Source: Rhodothermaceae bacterium
GTDB lineage: Bacteria; Bacteroidota; Rhodothermia; Rhodothermales; Bin80
NCBI GenBank assembly: GCA_009838195.1
Contig: VXSC01000022.1
Coordinates: 102,923 to 166,922, forward strand
Direction of reading: 5' to 3'
Length of the DNA stretch: 64,000 bases
The position numbers and the translations under genes were made by a program. The first letter of the stretch is position 1, and every line of letters begins with the position of its first letter. Below are positions 17,704 through 26,298 of the stretch, one piece after another. The notes under the pieces are model-generated. The model had not been told where the DNA came from. It ran no database searches and saw nothing but the letters and a program-made list of their open reading frames with translations.

Positions 17704-20520
17704 ATGTGCACTACAAGAAAAATCTTTGGGATCGTTTTATTTCTGCTGTTTTTTGTATCTCCCAGTTGGGTTTATGCTCAATCGGCCTCGGTGACCGGCG
17801 TCGTTACAGATGCGGAGACTAGCCTCCCACTATTCGGGGCGAATGTGGTTCATGTTGGCTCTGGACAAGGGACAGCTACCGATGAATCCGGGCAGTATAC
17901 ACTTGAGGGATTGCCGGAAGGAGCCGGCGTCATTCGGATATCCTATACGGGATACAGGTCCGTTGAAATCGAAGTCAATCTCTCCGGGGTAGAAACACAG
18001 ACTCTTGATGTAGGTCTGGTGAGTGGAGTGGATCTGGAACAGATACAGGTTACCGCTGGCCGACGGCAGGAGAAGGTATTGGACGCGCCCGCATCCATTG
18101 ACGTGATTTTGGCCCAGGACCTCGCGCGCGCGGTTGTCCCTTCGACAGTTATGTCTCTGCGTGCTGTCACAGGACTTGATATGGCCCAAACCGGAATAGA
18201 TCGGAATGAAGTAGTTCTGCGAGGTTTCAGCAATGTATTTTCCGGAGCCACGTTGGTTTTGACGGACTATCGTGATGCCGGCTCACCTGCTATTGGAGTA
18301 AACCTGCATACCCTGATGCCCAACATTTCAGTAGATCTGGATCGGGTGGAAGTTGTGCGAGGTCCGGGATCTGCGCTCTATGGTGCGGGCGTGGATGCAG
18401 GAGTCATTCATTACATCACCAAGGATGCCTTTACACATCCAGGGGCTACGGTTTCGGTCAGTGGAGGAGAACAATCTCAGATGAATGTACAAGCTCGGGT
18501 TGCGAGAGTGCTGACTGACCGCATTGGTGTCAAAGTAACCGGTTCGTATGCGACTGCGGAGGATTTTGCTCTTCAGAGCTGTGATCCTTCGCTTCTCGAA
18601 GCGAGCAAATTTGATCAGTGTCCTGATCCAGACGATGCAGTACAGCTTTTCGTGGACGGTGAGCGAGACACAGAGGTCAACAAGTACACCGTTGCGGGGG
18701 ATCTGTCATTCCGCTTGGGAACCGGGACAACGTTGTCCTTGAACGGTGGAATCGGTGTACTCAAGGGGGCGATGTTAAGTGGGATCGGCACGATTCAAGG
18801 GGATAACTATCGGTATTCGTTCGCCCAGGCACGGCTATCCAGCGAAAACTTTTTCGCGCAATTTTTCGTCAACGTCAATGATTCTGGTGATTCCTATGTG
18901 TATGGGGGAGAGCCAGTCACCGAACATTCTCGCGAGTATGTGATGCAGGCCCAGTACGATATGCAATTTGGTGCCCGTCAGTCATTGATCGTGGGAGTGG
19001 ATTTTGAGTTGACCCGCCCAGATACAAAAGGGACCGTCTTGGGACGCAACGAGGATAATGATAACATTGATGAATATGGGGTGTATGCGCAGTCGACGAC
19101 AACAATCACCAATCGTGTCGAATTGACACTGGCATTGCGTGGGGACTATAATGACGTTGTCGACAAAGTCCAGGCCTCCCCGCGTGTTGGACTGGTGGTG
19201 AAGCCCACTCCAAACTCAAGCTTCCGCGCAACCTATAACCGCAGTTTCTCGTCCCCCTCGGCGACCAACAACTGGTTGGATATAGTCGCTGCAGTGCTGC
19301 CGGGTAATTTAAAAGTACGCGGACGAGGTGCGGCCACTGGCTTTACCTATGAGCGGAATCCAGACTATCTGGCGTTAGGTGCCTCAACGGATCTTGTTGC
19401 GTCAAGTCTATTGCCAGGGGCGGAGGGAGCTCCAACTCCGGTGGGGATCAGTACCGGAGTAGTCTACGGGCTGATGTACCAGGGACTAGTTGCAATCCCC
19501 GATGAAGACCTAGCCCAGATGCTCGCCAATGCCGGTCTGAATGTACCTATACAACTGGTTTCAGCGCTGAAGGACGCTTTCAGCCCCACGTCAACGGTGG
19601 TAGAGGGGTTCAGTCCAGGGGTTCTAGGGGCATTGAATCTCAGCACGCTTAGTATAGATTTTGGATTAACGGATCTGGAGGATGTTGATCCCCTCCAACA
19701 GACGATATCTCAGGCGTTTGAGGTGGGCTACAAGGGAATTATTGGTGAAAAGGTATTGTTTGCTGCGGATGTCTACTATGCGACAAAGAAAAATTTCATA
19801 GGCTCTCTCCAAGTGCGTACGCCACTGGTTTTGGTTCCGACCCTTGCTCAGGATCTTGTTCGGGATATTTCAACGGGAATTGCGAATAATTCCACACTGG
19901 CCGGTGCACTCGGGCTCTTCGGTCTGACCGCGGAGCAGGCTGCGCAACTATTGGTAGATGTCGCGGGCAGCCAGTTGCCAAATCCATCAACACCGATCGC
20001 AATCGTGCAACCCAGAGAGAATAATCCGGGTGTCGGTCAAGTACCAGAGATCATGCTGGCCTATCCTAATTTTGGAAATATCCAGTACTATGGCGCGGAT
20101 GTATCTTTGCAGGTGCTTGCTACCCGTGCACTCTCCCTGTTCGGAAATCTGTCCTGGGTGAGTGACGACTTCTTTGATCATACGGAATTGAATGAGGACC
20201 ATGAGGACCAAGTGCTTGCACTGAACGCGCCAAGTTTGAAGTTTAAGTTTGGTGGGCAGTACGAGCACCGAAGTGGGTTCAGTGTGAATGCATCCGGTCG
20301 TTACATAAAGGGATTTCGGATGCTTTCGGGGCCCTATGACGGTGACGTACCATCCTATTTTGTTGTGGATTTAGGTGCTGGTTATGAAATCAATCCGACA
20401 CTTCGGGTAGACCTTGGCATCAACAATGCGGCCAACAGCGATCACCGGGAGTTTGTCGGTGCACCTAGGTTGGGTCGTCTTGCAAGCGCACGTTTGACCT
20501 ATACCGCGGACTGGAGGTAA
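17704..20520 (+). CDS. TonB-dependent receptor with carboxypeptidase-like domain (second of tandem pair)
   Basis: Outer-membrane receptor of 938 residues. It has a signal peptide ending YAQSA, a carboxypeptidase-regulatory-like domain (GVVTDAETSLPLFGANVV), a plug (VTAGRRQEKVLDAPASIDVI; RVEVVRGPGSALYGAG) and a barrel. It keeps the barrel motif RPDTKGTVLGRNEDND that is missing in the upstream paralogue. Both share unusual cysteine-containing loops (DFALQ[SD]CDP, CPDP[ED]DAVQLFVDGE) and the final GAPRLGR segment, which supports a recent gene duplication. The ATG at 17704 is chosen for its signal peptide. The intergenic gap to the first copy is about 150 bp. Confidence 0.94.
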   Translation: MCTTRKIFGIVLFLLFFVSPSWVYAQSASVTGVVTDAETSLPLFGANVVHVGSGQGTATDESGQYTLEGLPEGAGVIRISYTGYRSVEIEVNLSGVETQTLDVGLVSGVDLEQIQVTAGRRQEKVLDAPASIDVILAQDLARAVVPSTVMSLRAVTGLDMAQTGIDRNEVVLRGFSNVFSGATLVLTDYRDAGSPAIGVNLHTLMPNISVDLDRVEVVRGPGSALYGAGVDAGVIHYITKDAFTHPGATVSVSGGEQSQMNVQARVARVLTDRIGVKVTGSYATAEDFALQSCDPSLLEASKFDQCPDPDDAVQLFVDGERDTEVNKYTVAGDLSFRLGTGTTLSLNGGIGVLKGAMLSGIGTIQGDNYRYSFAQARLSSENFFAQFFVNVNDSGDSYVYGGEPVTEHSREYVMQAQYDMQFGARQSLIVGVDFELTRPDTKGTVLGRNEDNDNIDEYGVYAQSTTTITNRVELTLALRGDYNDVVDKVQASPRVGLVVKPTPNSSFRATYNRSFSSPSATNNWLDIVAAVLPGNLKVRGRGAATGFTYERNPDYLALGASTDLVASSLLPGAEGAPTPVGISTGVVYGLMYQGLVAIPDEDLAQMLANAGLNVPIQLVSALKDAFSPTSTVVEGFSPGVLGALNLSTLSIDFGLTDLEDVDPLQQTISQAFEVGYKGIIGEKVLFAADVYYATKKNFIGSLQVRTPLVLVPTLAQDLVRDISTGIANNSTLAGALGLFGLTAEQAAQLLVDVAGSQLPNPSTPIAIVQPRENNPGVGQVPEIMLAYPNFGNIQYYGADVSLQVLATRALSLFGNLSWVSDDFFDHTELNEDHEDQVLALNAPSLKFKFGGQYEHRSGFSVNASGRYIKGFRMLSGPYDGDVPSYFVVDLGAGYEINPTLRVDLGINNAANSDHREFVGAPRLGRLASARLTYTADWR

Positions 20521-20840
20521 AATTTGGGGGTTAGCAGTCGAATATATAATCCCCAATTCTCCTTACTGCGTATAACTTCACGGCCATGGATTCGTGGAGG
20601 AGGGGTCTGGGCGTAACGTGACCAGAAAAATGGGTTTGCCGCCGCGGTTTACTTCAGTGGTCTGCATTTTTCTGGCGGAGTAGTCGCGCGGCAGCCCGTA
20701 GTAGCAGAGTACGGAGTCGATAGTATAGATCATTTGTGATTCCAGGTTCTATCCCTCAGCAGTTGAGATGAGTGCAGCAATGTGTATCTTCGTGAATAAC
20801 ACAGTTTTTATGGTCTATAGTAGGAAACCAACGATTTGAT
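20521..20840. other. 320-bp intergenic region before the nuo cluster
   Basis: No coding frame or RNA gene is apparent. It holds a perfect 11-bp inverted repeat (listed separately) and must contain the promoter of the nuo operon, but I cannot single out a convincing -33/-7 pair. Confidence 0.5.
20622..20675. repeat. Perfect 11-bp inverted repeat with 32-nt loop
   Basis: CCAGAAAAATG at 20622-20632 and CATTTTTCTGG at 20665-20675 are exact reverse complements around a GC-rich loop. It lies between a TonB-dependent receptor and nuoA. No T-run follows, so it is not a standard terminator in either direction. Confidence 0.6.
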
Positions 20841-21212
20841 ATGAGTGCTGAATTCACTGCACTGTTGATTATGTTGGGGCTGGCCACAGGCCTTGCCCTG
20901 ACGTTGCTTCTTGCTCAGCGACTCCTTGGTCCGCGAAGACCGAATCGGGTAAAGGTCGGCGCCTATGAGAGTGGGATGGATCCCATTGGGACGGCGCATC
21001 AGCGGTTTTCTGTAAAGTTCTATCTGGTCGCGATGATCTTTATTGTTTTTGATGTAGAAGTCGTCTTTCTGTATCCATGGGCGGTCAGCCATCGACACTT
21101 CCTGGAAGCAGGGATTGGGATGGGGGTACTCGCAGCCGTTACGATATTTGTCATCATTCTTGCAGTTGGGCTATTGTATGACATTAAAAAGGGGGGACTC
21201 GAGTTCGATTAG
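20841..21212 (+). CDS. nuoA: NADH-quinone oxidoreductase subunit A
   Basis: Small membrane subunit of complex I with three transmembrane helices (about residues 7-28, 62-84 and 92-114) in 123 residues. The signature KVGAYESGMDP and the QRFSVKFYLVAMIFIVFDVE segment are typical; the cysteine of the usual 'YECG' loop is replaced by serine (YESG). First gene of the nuo operon; nuoB follows after 48 bp. Confidence 0.95.
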   Translation: MSAEFTALLIMLGLATGLALTLLLAQRLLGPRRPNRVKVGAYESGMDPIGTAHQRFSVKFYLVAMIFIVFDVEVVFLYPWAVSHRHFLEAGIGMGVLAAVTIFVIILAVGLLYDIKKGGLEFD

Positions 21213-21260
21213 CGAAACAGAGCGCACAGATTTTCATAAAATCAATCAAGCTTTTATGCA

Positions 21261-21833
21261 ATGGATTCAACGACTGGATACTTAACGACTACGGTTGATG
21301 CTGTGGTCAACTGGGCACGGTCCAATTCGCTGATGCCGATGCCGATGGGCCTTGCGTGCTGTGCCATCGAGATGATGGCATTTGGGGGTCCCAAGTACGA
21401 TGTTGGGAGGTTTGGCAGCGAGGCAATGCGGTTTTCTCCCCGTCAGGCTGATCTGATGATCGTCGCGGGATGGTGCAGTTACAAGATGGCACATGCCATA
21501 CGGCGTGTCTGGGATCAGATGGCCGACCCAAAATGGTGCATTGCAATGGGAGCATGTGCATCCAGCGGGGGCATGCATCGTTGTTACGGGGTTGTCCAGG
21601 GGATCGACAATTTTATGCCGGTTGACGTGTACATCCCCGGTTGTCCTCCCAGACCGGAAGCGGTCATTCATGCGTTGATGGATATTCAGGAGAAAATCCG
21701 CAATGAATACTCGGTGACTCAGGACTATGCGAGTGGACCGAAAGAGTCAGCGGCGCAATCAGGCAAGCCGGGAATCTTGACTGAAGATGGCCGCAAGGTA
21801 GCCTTGAATGCGTCAAGCCTAGCTGATGCCTGA
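21261..21833 (+). CDS. nuoB: NADH-quinone oxidoreductase subunit B
   Basis: Peripheral-arm subunit that binds Fe-S cluster N2 beside the quinone site. The ligand motif [10 protein letters not shown], the later Cys in GACASSGG and the Cys in PGCPPRPEA are all present. The 190-residue length includes a polar C-terminal tail of about 35 residues beyond the core. Its end overlaps nuoC by 8 bp. Confidence 0.97.
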   Translation: MDSTTGYLTTTVDAVVNWARSNSLMPMPMGLACCAIEMMAFGGPKYDVGRFGSEAMRFSPRQADLMIVAGWCSYKMAHAIRRVWDQMADPKWCIAMGACASSGGMHRCYGVVQGIDNFMPVDVYIPGCPPRPEAVIHALMDIQEKIRNEYSVTQDYASGPKESAAQSGKPGILTEDGRKVALNASSLADA

Positions 21834-22476
21834 GACACTTCCGTTTCATTTTACCCCCGTTGACGAGGCGCGTGCAGACGAAAAAAATGTGCACGAGAAA
21901 GCGTCTACCAACGTGGCAGACACGATTGAGACGCTCAAGAAGCAGTTCCCCGGGTCAATTACGGAGGTATCCGTATATGCGGGTGAATATACGGCGTTTG
22001 TGAAGCGAGATTCCCTATTGCAGATTTGCACTGCATTGAAGGAATCACTGGGCTTCGTCTATTTGGCAGATCTGGCCGGGGTCGATCGTTTTCGTGAGGA
22101 TGCACCCCGCTATGAGGTGTACTACTGCATGGTTAACCTCGAGACCAATAAACGCCTTCGACTCAAGGTGCTGGTTGACGAAGAGGATGCGGTTGTTCCG
22201 TCGTTAATCGGTCTCTTCAAGGCAGCAGATTGGAACGAGCGAGAGTGCTATGATATGTTGGGGATTCGCTTTGAGGGACATCCCGATCTTCGGCGAATGT
22301 ATATGCCGGAAGATTTTGAGTATCATCCTCAGCGTAAGGAATTTCCACTTCTTGGGATTCCGGGATCCCTGCCACTTCCTCCACGGACCCCTGAAGGGGA
22401 GTTGACCATGGATCCCTTTGCGGCTGCCCACAGTGGCAGTCCCGCCAAGAGTTATCAAGAGCCCGAGGGAGAGTAA
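21826..22476 (+). CDS. nuoC: NADH-quinone oxidoreductase subunit C
   Basis: Peripheral-arm subunit of complex I, 216 residues, with the 30-kDa subunit signature [20 protein letters not shown] and the following [16 protein letters not shown]. An N-terminal extension of about 30 residues precedes the conserved fold. It overlaps nuoB, and nuoD begins directly after its stop codon. It is a separate protein here, not fused to NuoD as in E. coli. Confidence 0.95.
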   Translation: MPETLPFHFTPVDEARADEKNVHEKASTNVADTIETLKKQFPGSITEVSVYAGEYTAFVKRDSLLQICTALKESLGFVYLADLAGVDRFREDAPRYEVYYCMVNLETNKRLRLKVLVDEEDAVVPSLIGLFKAADWNERECYDMLGIRFEGHPDLRRMYMPEDFEYHPQRKEFPLLGIPGSLPLPPRTPEGELTMDPFAAAHSGSPAKSYQEPEGE

Positions 22477-23793
22477 ATGTCAGTGGCAACCCCTTATCAT
22501 GACCGGGAGGCAATCTTCTCGTTCTGGCCCAGGCACAACGAGACCTTGCTCAAGCGACTTGAGAGTAAAGATGCGTGGCTGAGCACAAAGCGGGGGATCG
22601 AAGTTTCGCGCGTAGAGGATGCACTTGAGCATGAGATGACCCTCAATATCGGACCACAGCATCCGGCTACTCATGGTGTACTCCGATGCGTCGTGAAACT
22701 CGATGGCGAGCGGATTGAGAAGTGTGTATTGGACATTGGGTACTTACACCGGGGGATCGAAAAACTTGCAGAGAGCAAGACCTATCAGGAGTTCATGCCC
22801 TACACAGACCGCATGGATTACCTCTCTCCCTATGCAAATAACGTGGCCTGGTGTATGGCAGTGGAAAAACTTGCCAACATTGAAGTCCCTGACCGTGCGC
22901 AATGGATCCGGATGATCATGTGTGAATTGGCCCGTATTTCCTCGCACCTGTTGTGGTTGGGAGTTGGGTTGATGGATGCAGGGGCCGTCAGTGTTTTTCT
23001 GTGGACTTTCCAGGGACGAGAGGATCTCTACAATATCTTTGATGAAGTGTCCGGTGCGCGCTTTACAGTGTCTCACAGCCGTATCGGTGGATTGGCAACG
23101 GACCTAAGTCCAACTGCCATTACAATGATCAAAGATTTTGCAACCAGCTACGAAGAAATTATCAAAGGTTGGCAGAAACTTCTTAACCGTAACCGCATCT
23201 GGATTGATCGAAATAAGGATGTTGGTGTGATCAACAAAGAGGAAGCAATTGAACTCGGGCTCACTGGTCCGAATCTGCGTGGCAGTGGAGTACCCTACGA
23301 CATCCGAATATTTGAACCCTATCTGAAATATGACGAGGTTGATTTTACGATCCCGCTCCGGGAAGAGGGGGATTGTTTAGCTCGCTATCATATTCGCATG
23401 GAAGAGATGCTTGAGAGTATCAAGATCATCAACCAGTGTCTGGATCGGTTGCCGGAAGGGCCAATCCGGACGGATGATGCAAAAAAAGCGTACCCGTCCA
23501 AGGATGAGGTGTATTACTCCATGGAGGGGATGATACATGATTTCATGTACACGGAGACCGGGGTTACACCCCCCAAAGGAGCCGTGGCTTATCATGCAAT
23601 TGAATCACCGAAAGGCGAATTGGGGTTTTATCTTGAAAGTGATGGAACCGGATGCCCATGGCGTGCGCGTTTGAATGCACCGTCCTTTACCAATTTGCAG
23701 GGTTTGGAATCAATGATGGAAGGACACCCGGTTGCCGACATTGTTGTGCTGATTGGCTCAATTGATCCGGTTATGGGGGAGGCGGACAGGTAG
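22477..23793 (+). CDS. nuoD: NADH-quinone oxidoreductase subunit D
   Basis: The 49-kDa subunit, forming the quinone pocket with NuoB. Key motifs include LNIGPQHPATHGVLR (quinone-site His), YLHRGIEKL and the C-terminal DIVVLIGSIDPVMGE. It has 438 residues, with an N-terminal extension of about 45 residues before the conserved part. It begins immediately after nuoC and is followed by nuoE after 1 bp, so it is embedded in the operon. Confidence 0.97.
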   Translation: MSVATPYHDREAIFSFWPRHNETLLKRLESKDAWLSTKRGIEVSRVEDALEHEMTLNIGPQHPATHGVLRCVVKLDGERIEKCVLDIGYLHRGIEKLAESKTYQEFMPYTDRMDYLSPYANNVAWCMAVEKLANIEVPDRAQWIRMIMCELARISSHLLWLGVGLMDAGAVSVFLWTFQGREDLYNIFDEVSGARFTVSHSRIGGLATDLSPTAITMIKDFATSYEEIIKGWQKLLNRNRIWIDRNKDVGVINKEEAIELGLTGPNLRGSGVPYDIRIFEPYLKYDEVDFTIPLREEGDCLARYHIRMEEMLESIKIINQCLDRLPEGPIRTDDAKKAYPSKDEVYYSMEGMIHDFMYTETGVTPPKGAVAYHAIESPKGELGFYLESDGTGCPWRARLNAPSFTNLQGLESMMEGHPVADIVVLIGSIDPVMGEADR

Positions 23794-23794
23794 C

Positions 23795-24469
23795 ATGGCA
23801 GATTTTATTCGTAATCCGGTGGTTGCACTCCCGGATCCAAACCCAGAGCCGCACTTTTCCGAGAAACAGCTCTCCTTTACAGAGGAGGAAAAAGCCAGGA
23901 TTGCAGGTTGGGTCCGGCAGTATCCCACATCGGATGGAGCAGTAATGTGGACACTTTGGCTTGCACAGGAGAAATTTGGATTTCTACCACCAGAGGTTTT
24001 GCAACTGGTTGCAGCCGAGCTCTCCCTACCTTATGCACAGGTGTACGGGGTCGCAACCTTCTATACGCAGTACTTCAAAGAAAAGAAGGGGACTTTTGTA
24101 CTGGACGTATGTACGTGCTTTTCGTGTCAGTTCTGTGGTGGTTACGATATTCTGGCCTATCTGGAAGAGAAGTTGGAGGTAAAGCGTGGGCATACGTCGG
24201 CCTGTGGGCGCTATACTTTGCAGGAGGTGGAGTGTCTGGGTGCATGTGGTTCCGCTCCCATGATGCAGGTCAATAATGGCCCCTATGCCCATAACTTGAC
24301 TCCCGAAAAAGTCGATGAGTTACTGGAAGCTCTCGAAGCCGGCAAGTCATTGCCGTTTGTATCAATTACGCTGCCGCAGGACGAAGATGAAATGGGCGGG
24401 AACAGGCGAACTGATGCGGAATCGGTGGAAAATTATGTGACCCCTCCACGATCAGAACGAACTCAGTAA
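23795..24469 (+). CDS. nuoE: NADH-quinone oxidoreductase subunit E
   Basis: Thioredoxin-like subunit binding a 2Fe-2S cluster (N1a) in the NADH-oxidising module. The ligand pairs are visible in DVCTCFSC and ECLGACGSAPMM. The N-terminal extension of about 20 residues and the acidic/polar C-terminal tail of about 45 residues (EDEMGGNRRTD) are additions to the core. The ATG at 23795 follows the nuoD stop by 1 bp and matches the usual domain start; an upstream in-frame ATG would overlap nuoD. Confidence 0.94.
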   Translation: MADFIRNPVVALPDPNPEPHFSEKQLSFTEEEKARIAGWVRQYPTSDGAVMWTLWLAQEKFGFLPPEVLQLVAAELSLPYAQVYGVATFYTQYFKEKKGTFVLDVCTCFSCQFCGGYDILAYLEEKLEVKRGHTSACGRYTLQEVECLGACGSAPMMQVNNGPYAHNLTPEKVDELLEALEAGKSLPFVSITLPQDEDEMGGNRRTDAESVENYVTPPRSERTQ

Positions 24470-24529
24470 TCCGCCTGAAACTGTCATGCATCCAAAGGCC
24501 TTATTTCGGGACAGAATGAGAGACGTATT

Positions 24530-25819
24530 ATGACGAAGGCGGGGAACTGGAAATCTTATGAGCGGGTGCTTCTGCCTCCGGTCAAAAATTTGCATCACCT
24601 CGATGTCTATCGTGCCGGTGGTGGGTATGAGACTCTGCACAAGGTCGTCAAGGAACTGGAGCCTCAGGAGGTGACAGCTGAGATGAAGCGCAGTGGGTTG
24701 CGTGGCAGGGGAGGAGCAGGGTTCCCTACAGGGCTCAAATGGAGTTTCATGCCCCCGGTCAAGCCGGAGGTGCCCCGCTACCTGTGTTGTAATGCAGATG
24801 AAAGTGAACCAGGGACATTCAAGGATCGGCAACTCATGGAGTACAACCCTCACCTCTTGTTTGAGGGGATCCTGATCGCCTGTTATGCTATGTCCCTCAA
24901 AGCATGCTATCTGTATGTTCGCGGCGAGTATGCAAGTTGGATCACGCATATGGAGGAGGAGCTGGAAAAAGTGTATGACGCAAAATTGGCAGGCAAAAAC
25001 ATGCTGGGAACGAATCACAGTATGGACATCATTCTCCATAAGGGAGCAGGTGCTTACATATGTGGTGAGGAGACCAGTTTGATGGAATCCCTTGAGGGGA
25101 AACGGGCCTATCCCCGGATTAAGCCACCATTTCCGGCACAATCAGGGATTTGGGGATATCCCACTACGATCAATAATGTGGAGACGCTCGCCTGTGCCCC
25201 GCTCATTCTGGATCGAGGGGCCGATTGGTTTGCGGCAATTGGTGCAGAGAAAAACCCAGGGCCTCTGCTTTATGGGATTTCGGGGCATGTGAATCGACCG
25301 GGCGTATATGAATATCCAACGGGGATGCTCATCACCGACCTTCTCGAGATTGCTGGAGGGATGCGTGGAAATAAAAGGCTTAAAGCACTTGTGCCTGGCG
25401 GGGCATCCGTGCCGGTGCTTCGGGCAGATATGATTGAGGGAGTCACGATGGATGTGGAGAGTTTGCAGAAAGCAGGCTCGATGTTGGGGACGGCCGGCAT
25501 GCTATTTCTGGACGAGGACACGGATATGGTTGCGTTCTTGCGCCGGGTCGCACATTTTTACCACCATGAAAGTTGTGGACAGTGTACTCCGTGCAGGGAA
25601 GGTACAGGGTGGATGGAGAATTTGATCACCCGAATTGATGATGGCGAAGGAAACCTTCGGGACCTTGATCTTTTGCTCGATCTCTGCGATCAAATGGAAG
25701 GGCGTACCGTTTGTGCATTGGCGGATGCGGCGGCTTGGCCTGTACGCAATACGATCAAGCGTTTCCGGGAAGATTTTGAGCACCGATGCCGTCCGGCAGT
25801 CTGGGCAGTGAGTGCCTGA
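24530..25819 (+). CDS. nuoF: NADH-quinone oxidoreductase subunit F (NADH-binding)
   Basis: Carries FMN, the NADH site and 4Fe-4S cluster N3. The nucleotide-binding GLRGRGGAGFPTGLKW, the NADESEPGTFKDR segment, the GAGAYICGEETSL segment and the cluster motif CGQCTPCREGTGW are all intact. It has 429 residues, a normal length. It is followed by a lipoprotein gene rather than directly by nuoG. Confidence 0.97.
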   Translation: MTKAGNWKSYERVLLPPVKNLHHLDVYRAGGGYETLHKVVKELEPQEVTAEMKRSGLRGRGGAGFPTGLKWSFMPPVKPEVPRYLCCNADESEPGTFKDRQLMEYNPHLLFEGILIACYAMSLKACYLYVRGEYASWITHMEEELEKVYDAKLAGKNMLGTNHSMDIILHKGAGAYICGEETSLMESLEGKRAYPRIKPPFPAQSGIWGYPTTINNVETLACAPLILDRGADWFAAIGAEKNPGPLLYGISGHVNRPGVYEYPTGMLITDLLEIAGGMRGNKRLKALVPGGASVPVLRADMIEGVTMDVESLQKAGSMLGTAGMLFLDEDTDMVAFLRRVAHFYHHESCGQCTPCREGTGWMENLITRIDDGEGNLRDLDLLLDLCDQMEGRTVCALADAAAWPVRNTIKRFREDFEHRCRPAVWAVSA

Positions 25820-25841
25820 ATATGAACATGACGATTGATAC

Positions 25842-26291
25842 ATGAAATACAACCTGATCCTTGTCGTTATCTTTTTTATCGCCTGTAATCGTGCAGAGCC
25901 CATCAGCGATGCCGTCTATGGACTAGTGCCAGACGTTGCAGATGCCGTCCCGATAGAGGCTGTTGTATCGGAGCCGCAACACTATACGGGGACGAATGTG
26001 GCGGTTGCAGGAACCGTACACGAAGTCTGTCAGATGGATGGATGCTGGTTGATGCTCCGAAGTATAGATACAGAAGATGGCCTGCGCGTTCATGCCGAGA
26101 TGGATAAGGATGGCGAGTACCAGTTTACCGTGCCCAAAGATATCAGTGGTCGCCATGCCATCGTCTTTGGGGTGATCTCGATTCCAGAGGAGTGGGCAGA
26201 AGCGCACTACCAGGAGGATGCACCGGGGCCGAGACCGGTGCTTTCCATGAGCGCAGTAGGTGTTCGTGTGTCTCCAGAAGAATCCAGTTAG
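25842..26291 (+). CDS. DUF4920-type lipoprotein inside the nuo operon
   Basis: A 149-residue predicted lipoprotein with the lipobox FFIACN, so the mature N-terminus is a lipid-modified Cys. The body matches the DUF4920 pattern: a Val/Ala-rich start, then YTGTNVAVAGTVHEVCQMDG, CWLML, LRVHAE and a C-terminal GVISIPEEW. The family has no established function. The conserved Cys pair (CQMDGC) could bind metal or form a disulfide; that is inference. It starts 22 bp after nuoF and ends 7 bp before nuoG, so it is co-transcribed with complex I. A role in assembly or metal handling is a guess. Confidence 0.8.
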   Translation: MKYNLILVVIFFIACNRAEPISDAVYGLVPDVADAVPIEAVVSEPQHYTGTNVAVAGTVHEVCQMDGCWLMLRSIDTEDGLRVHAEMDKDGEYQFTVPKDISGRHAIVFGVISIPEEWAEAHYQEDAPGPRPVLSMSAVGVRVSPEESS

Positions 26292-26298
26292 ATTTTCC

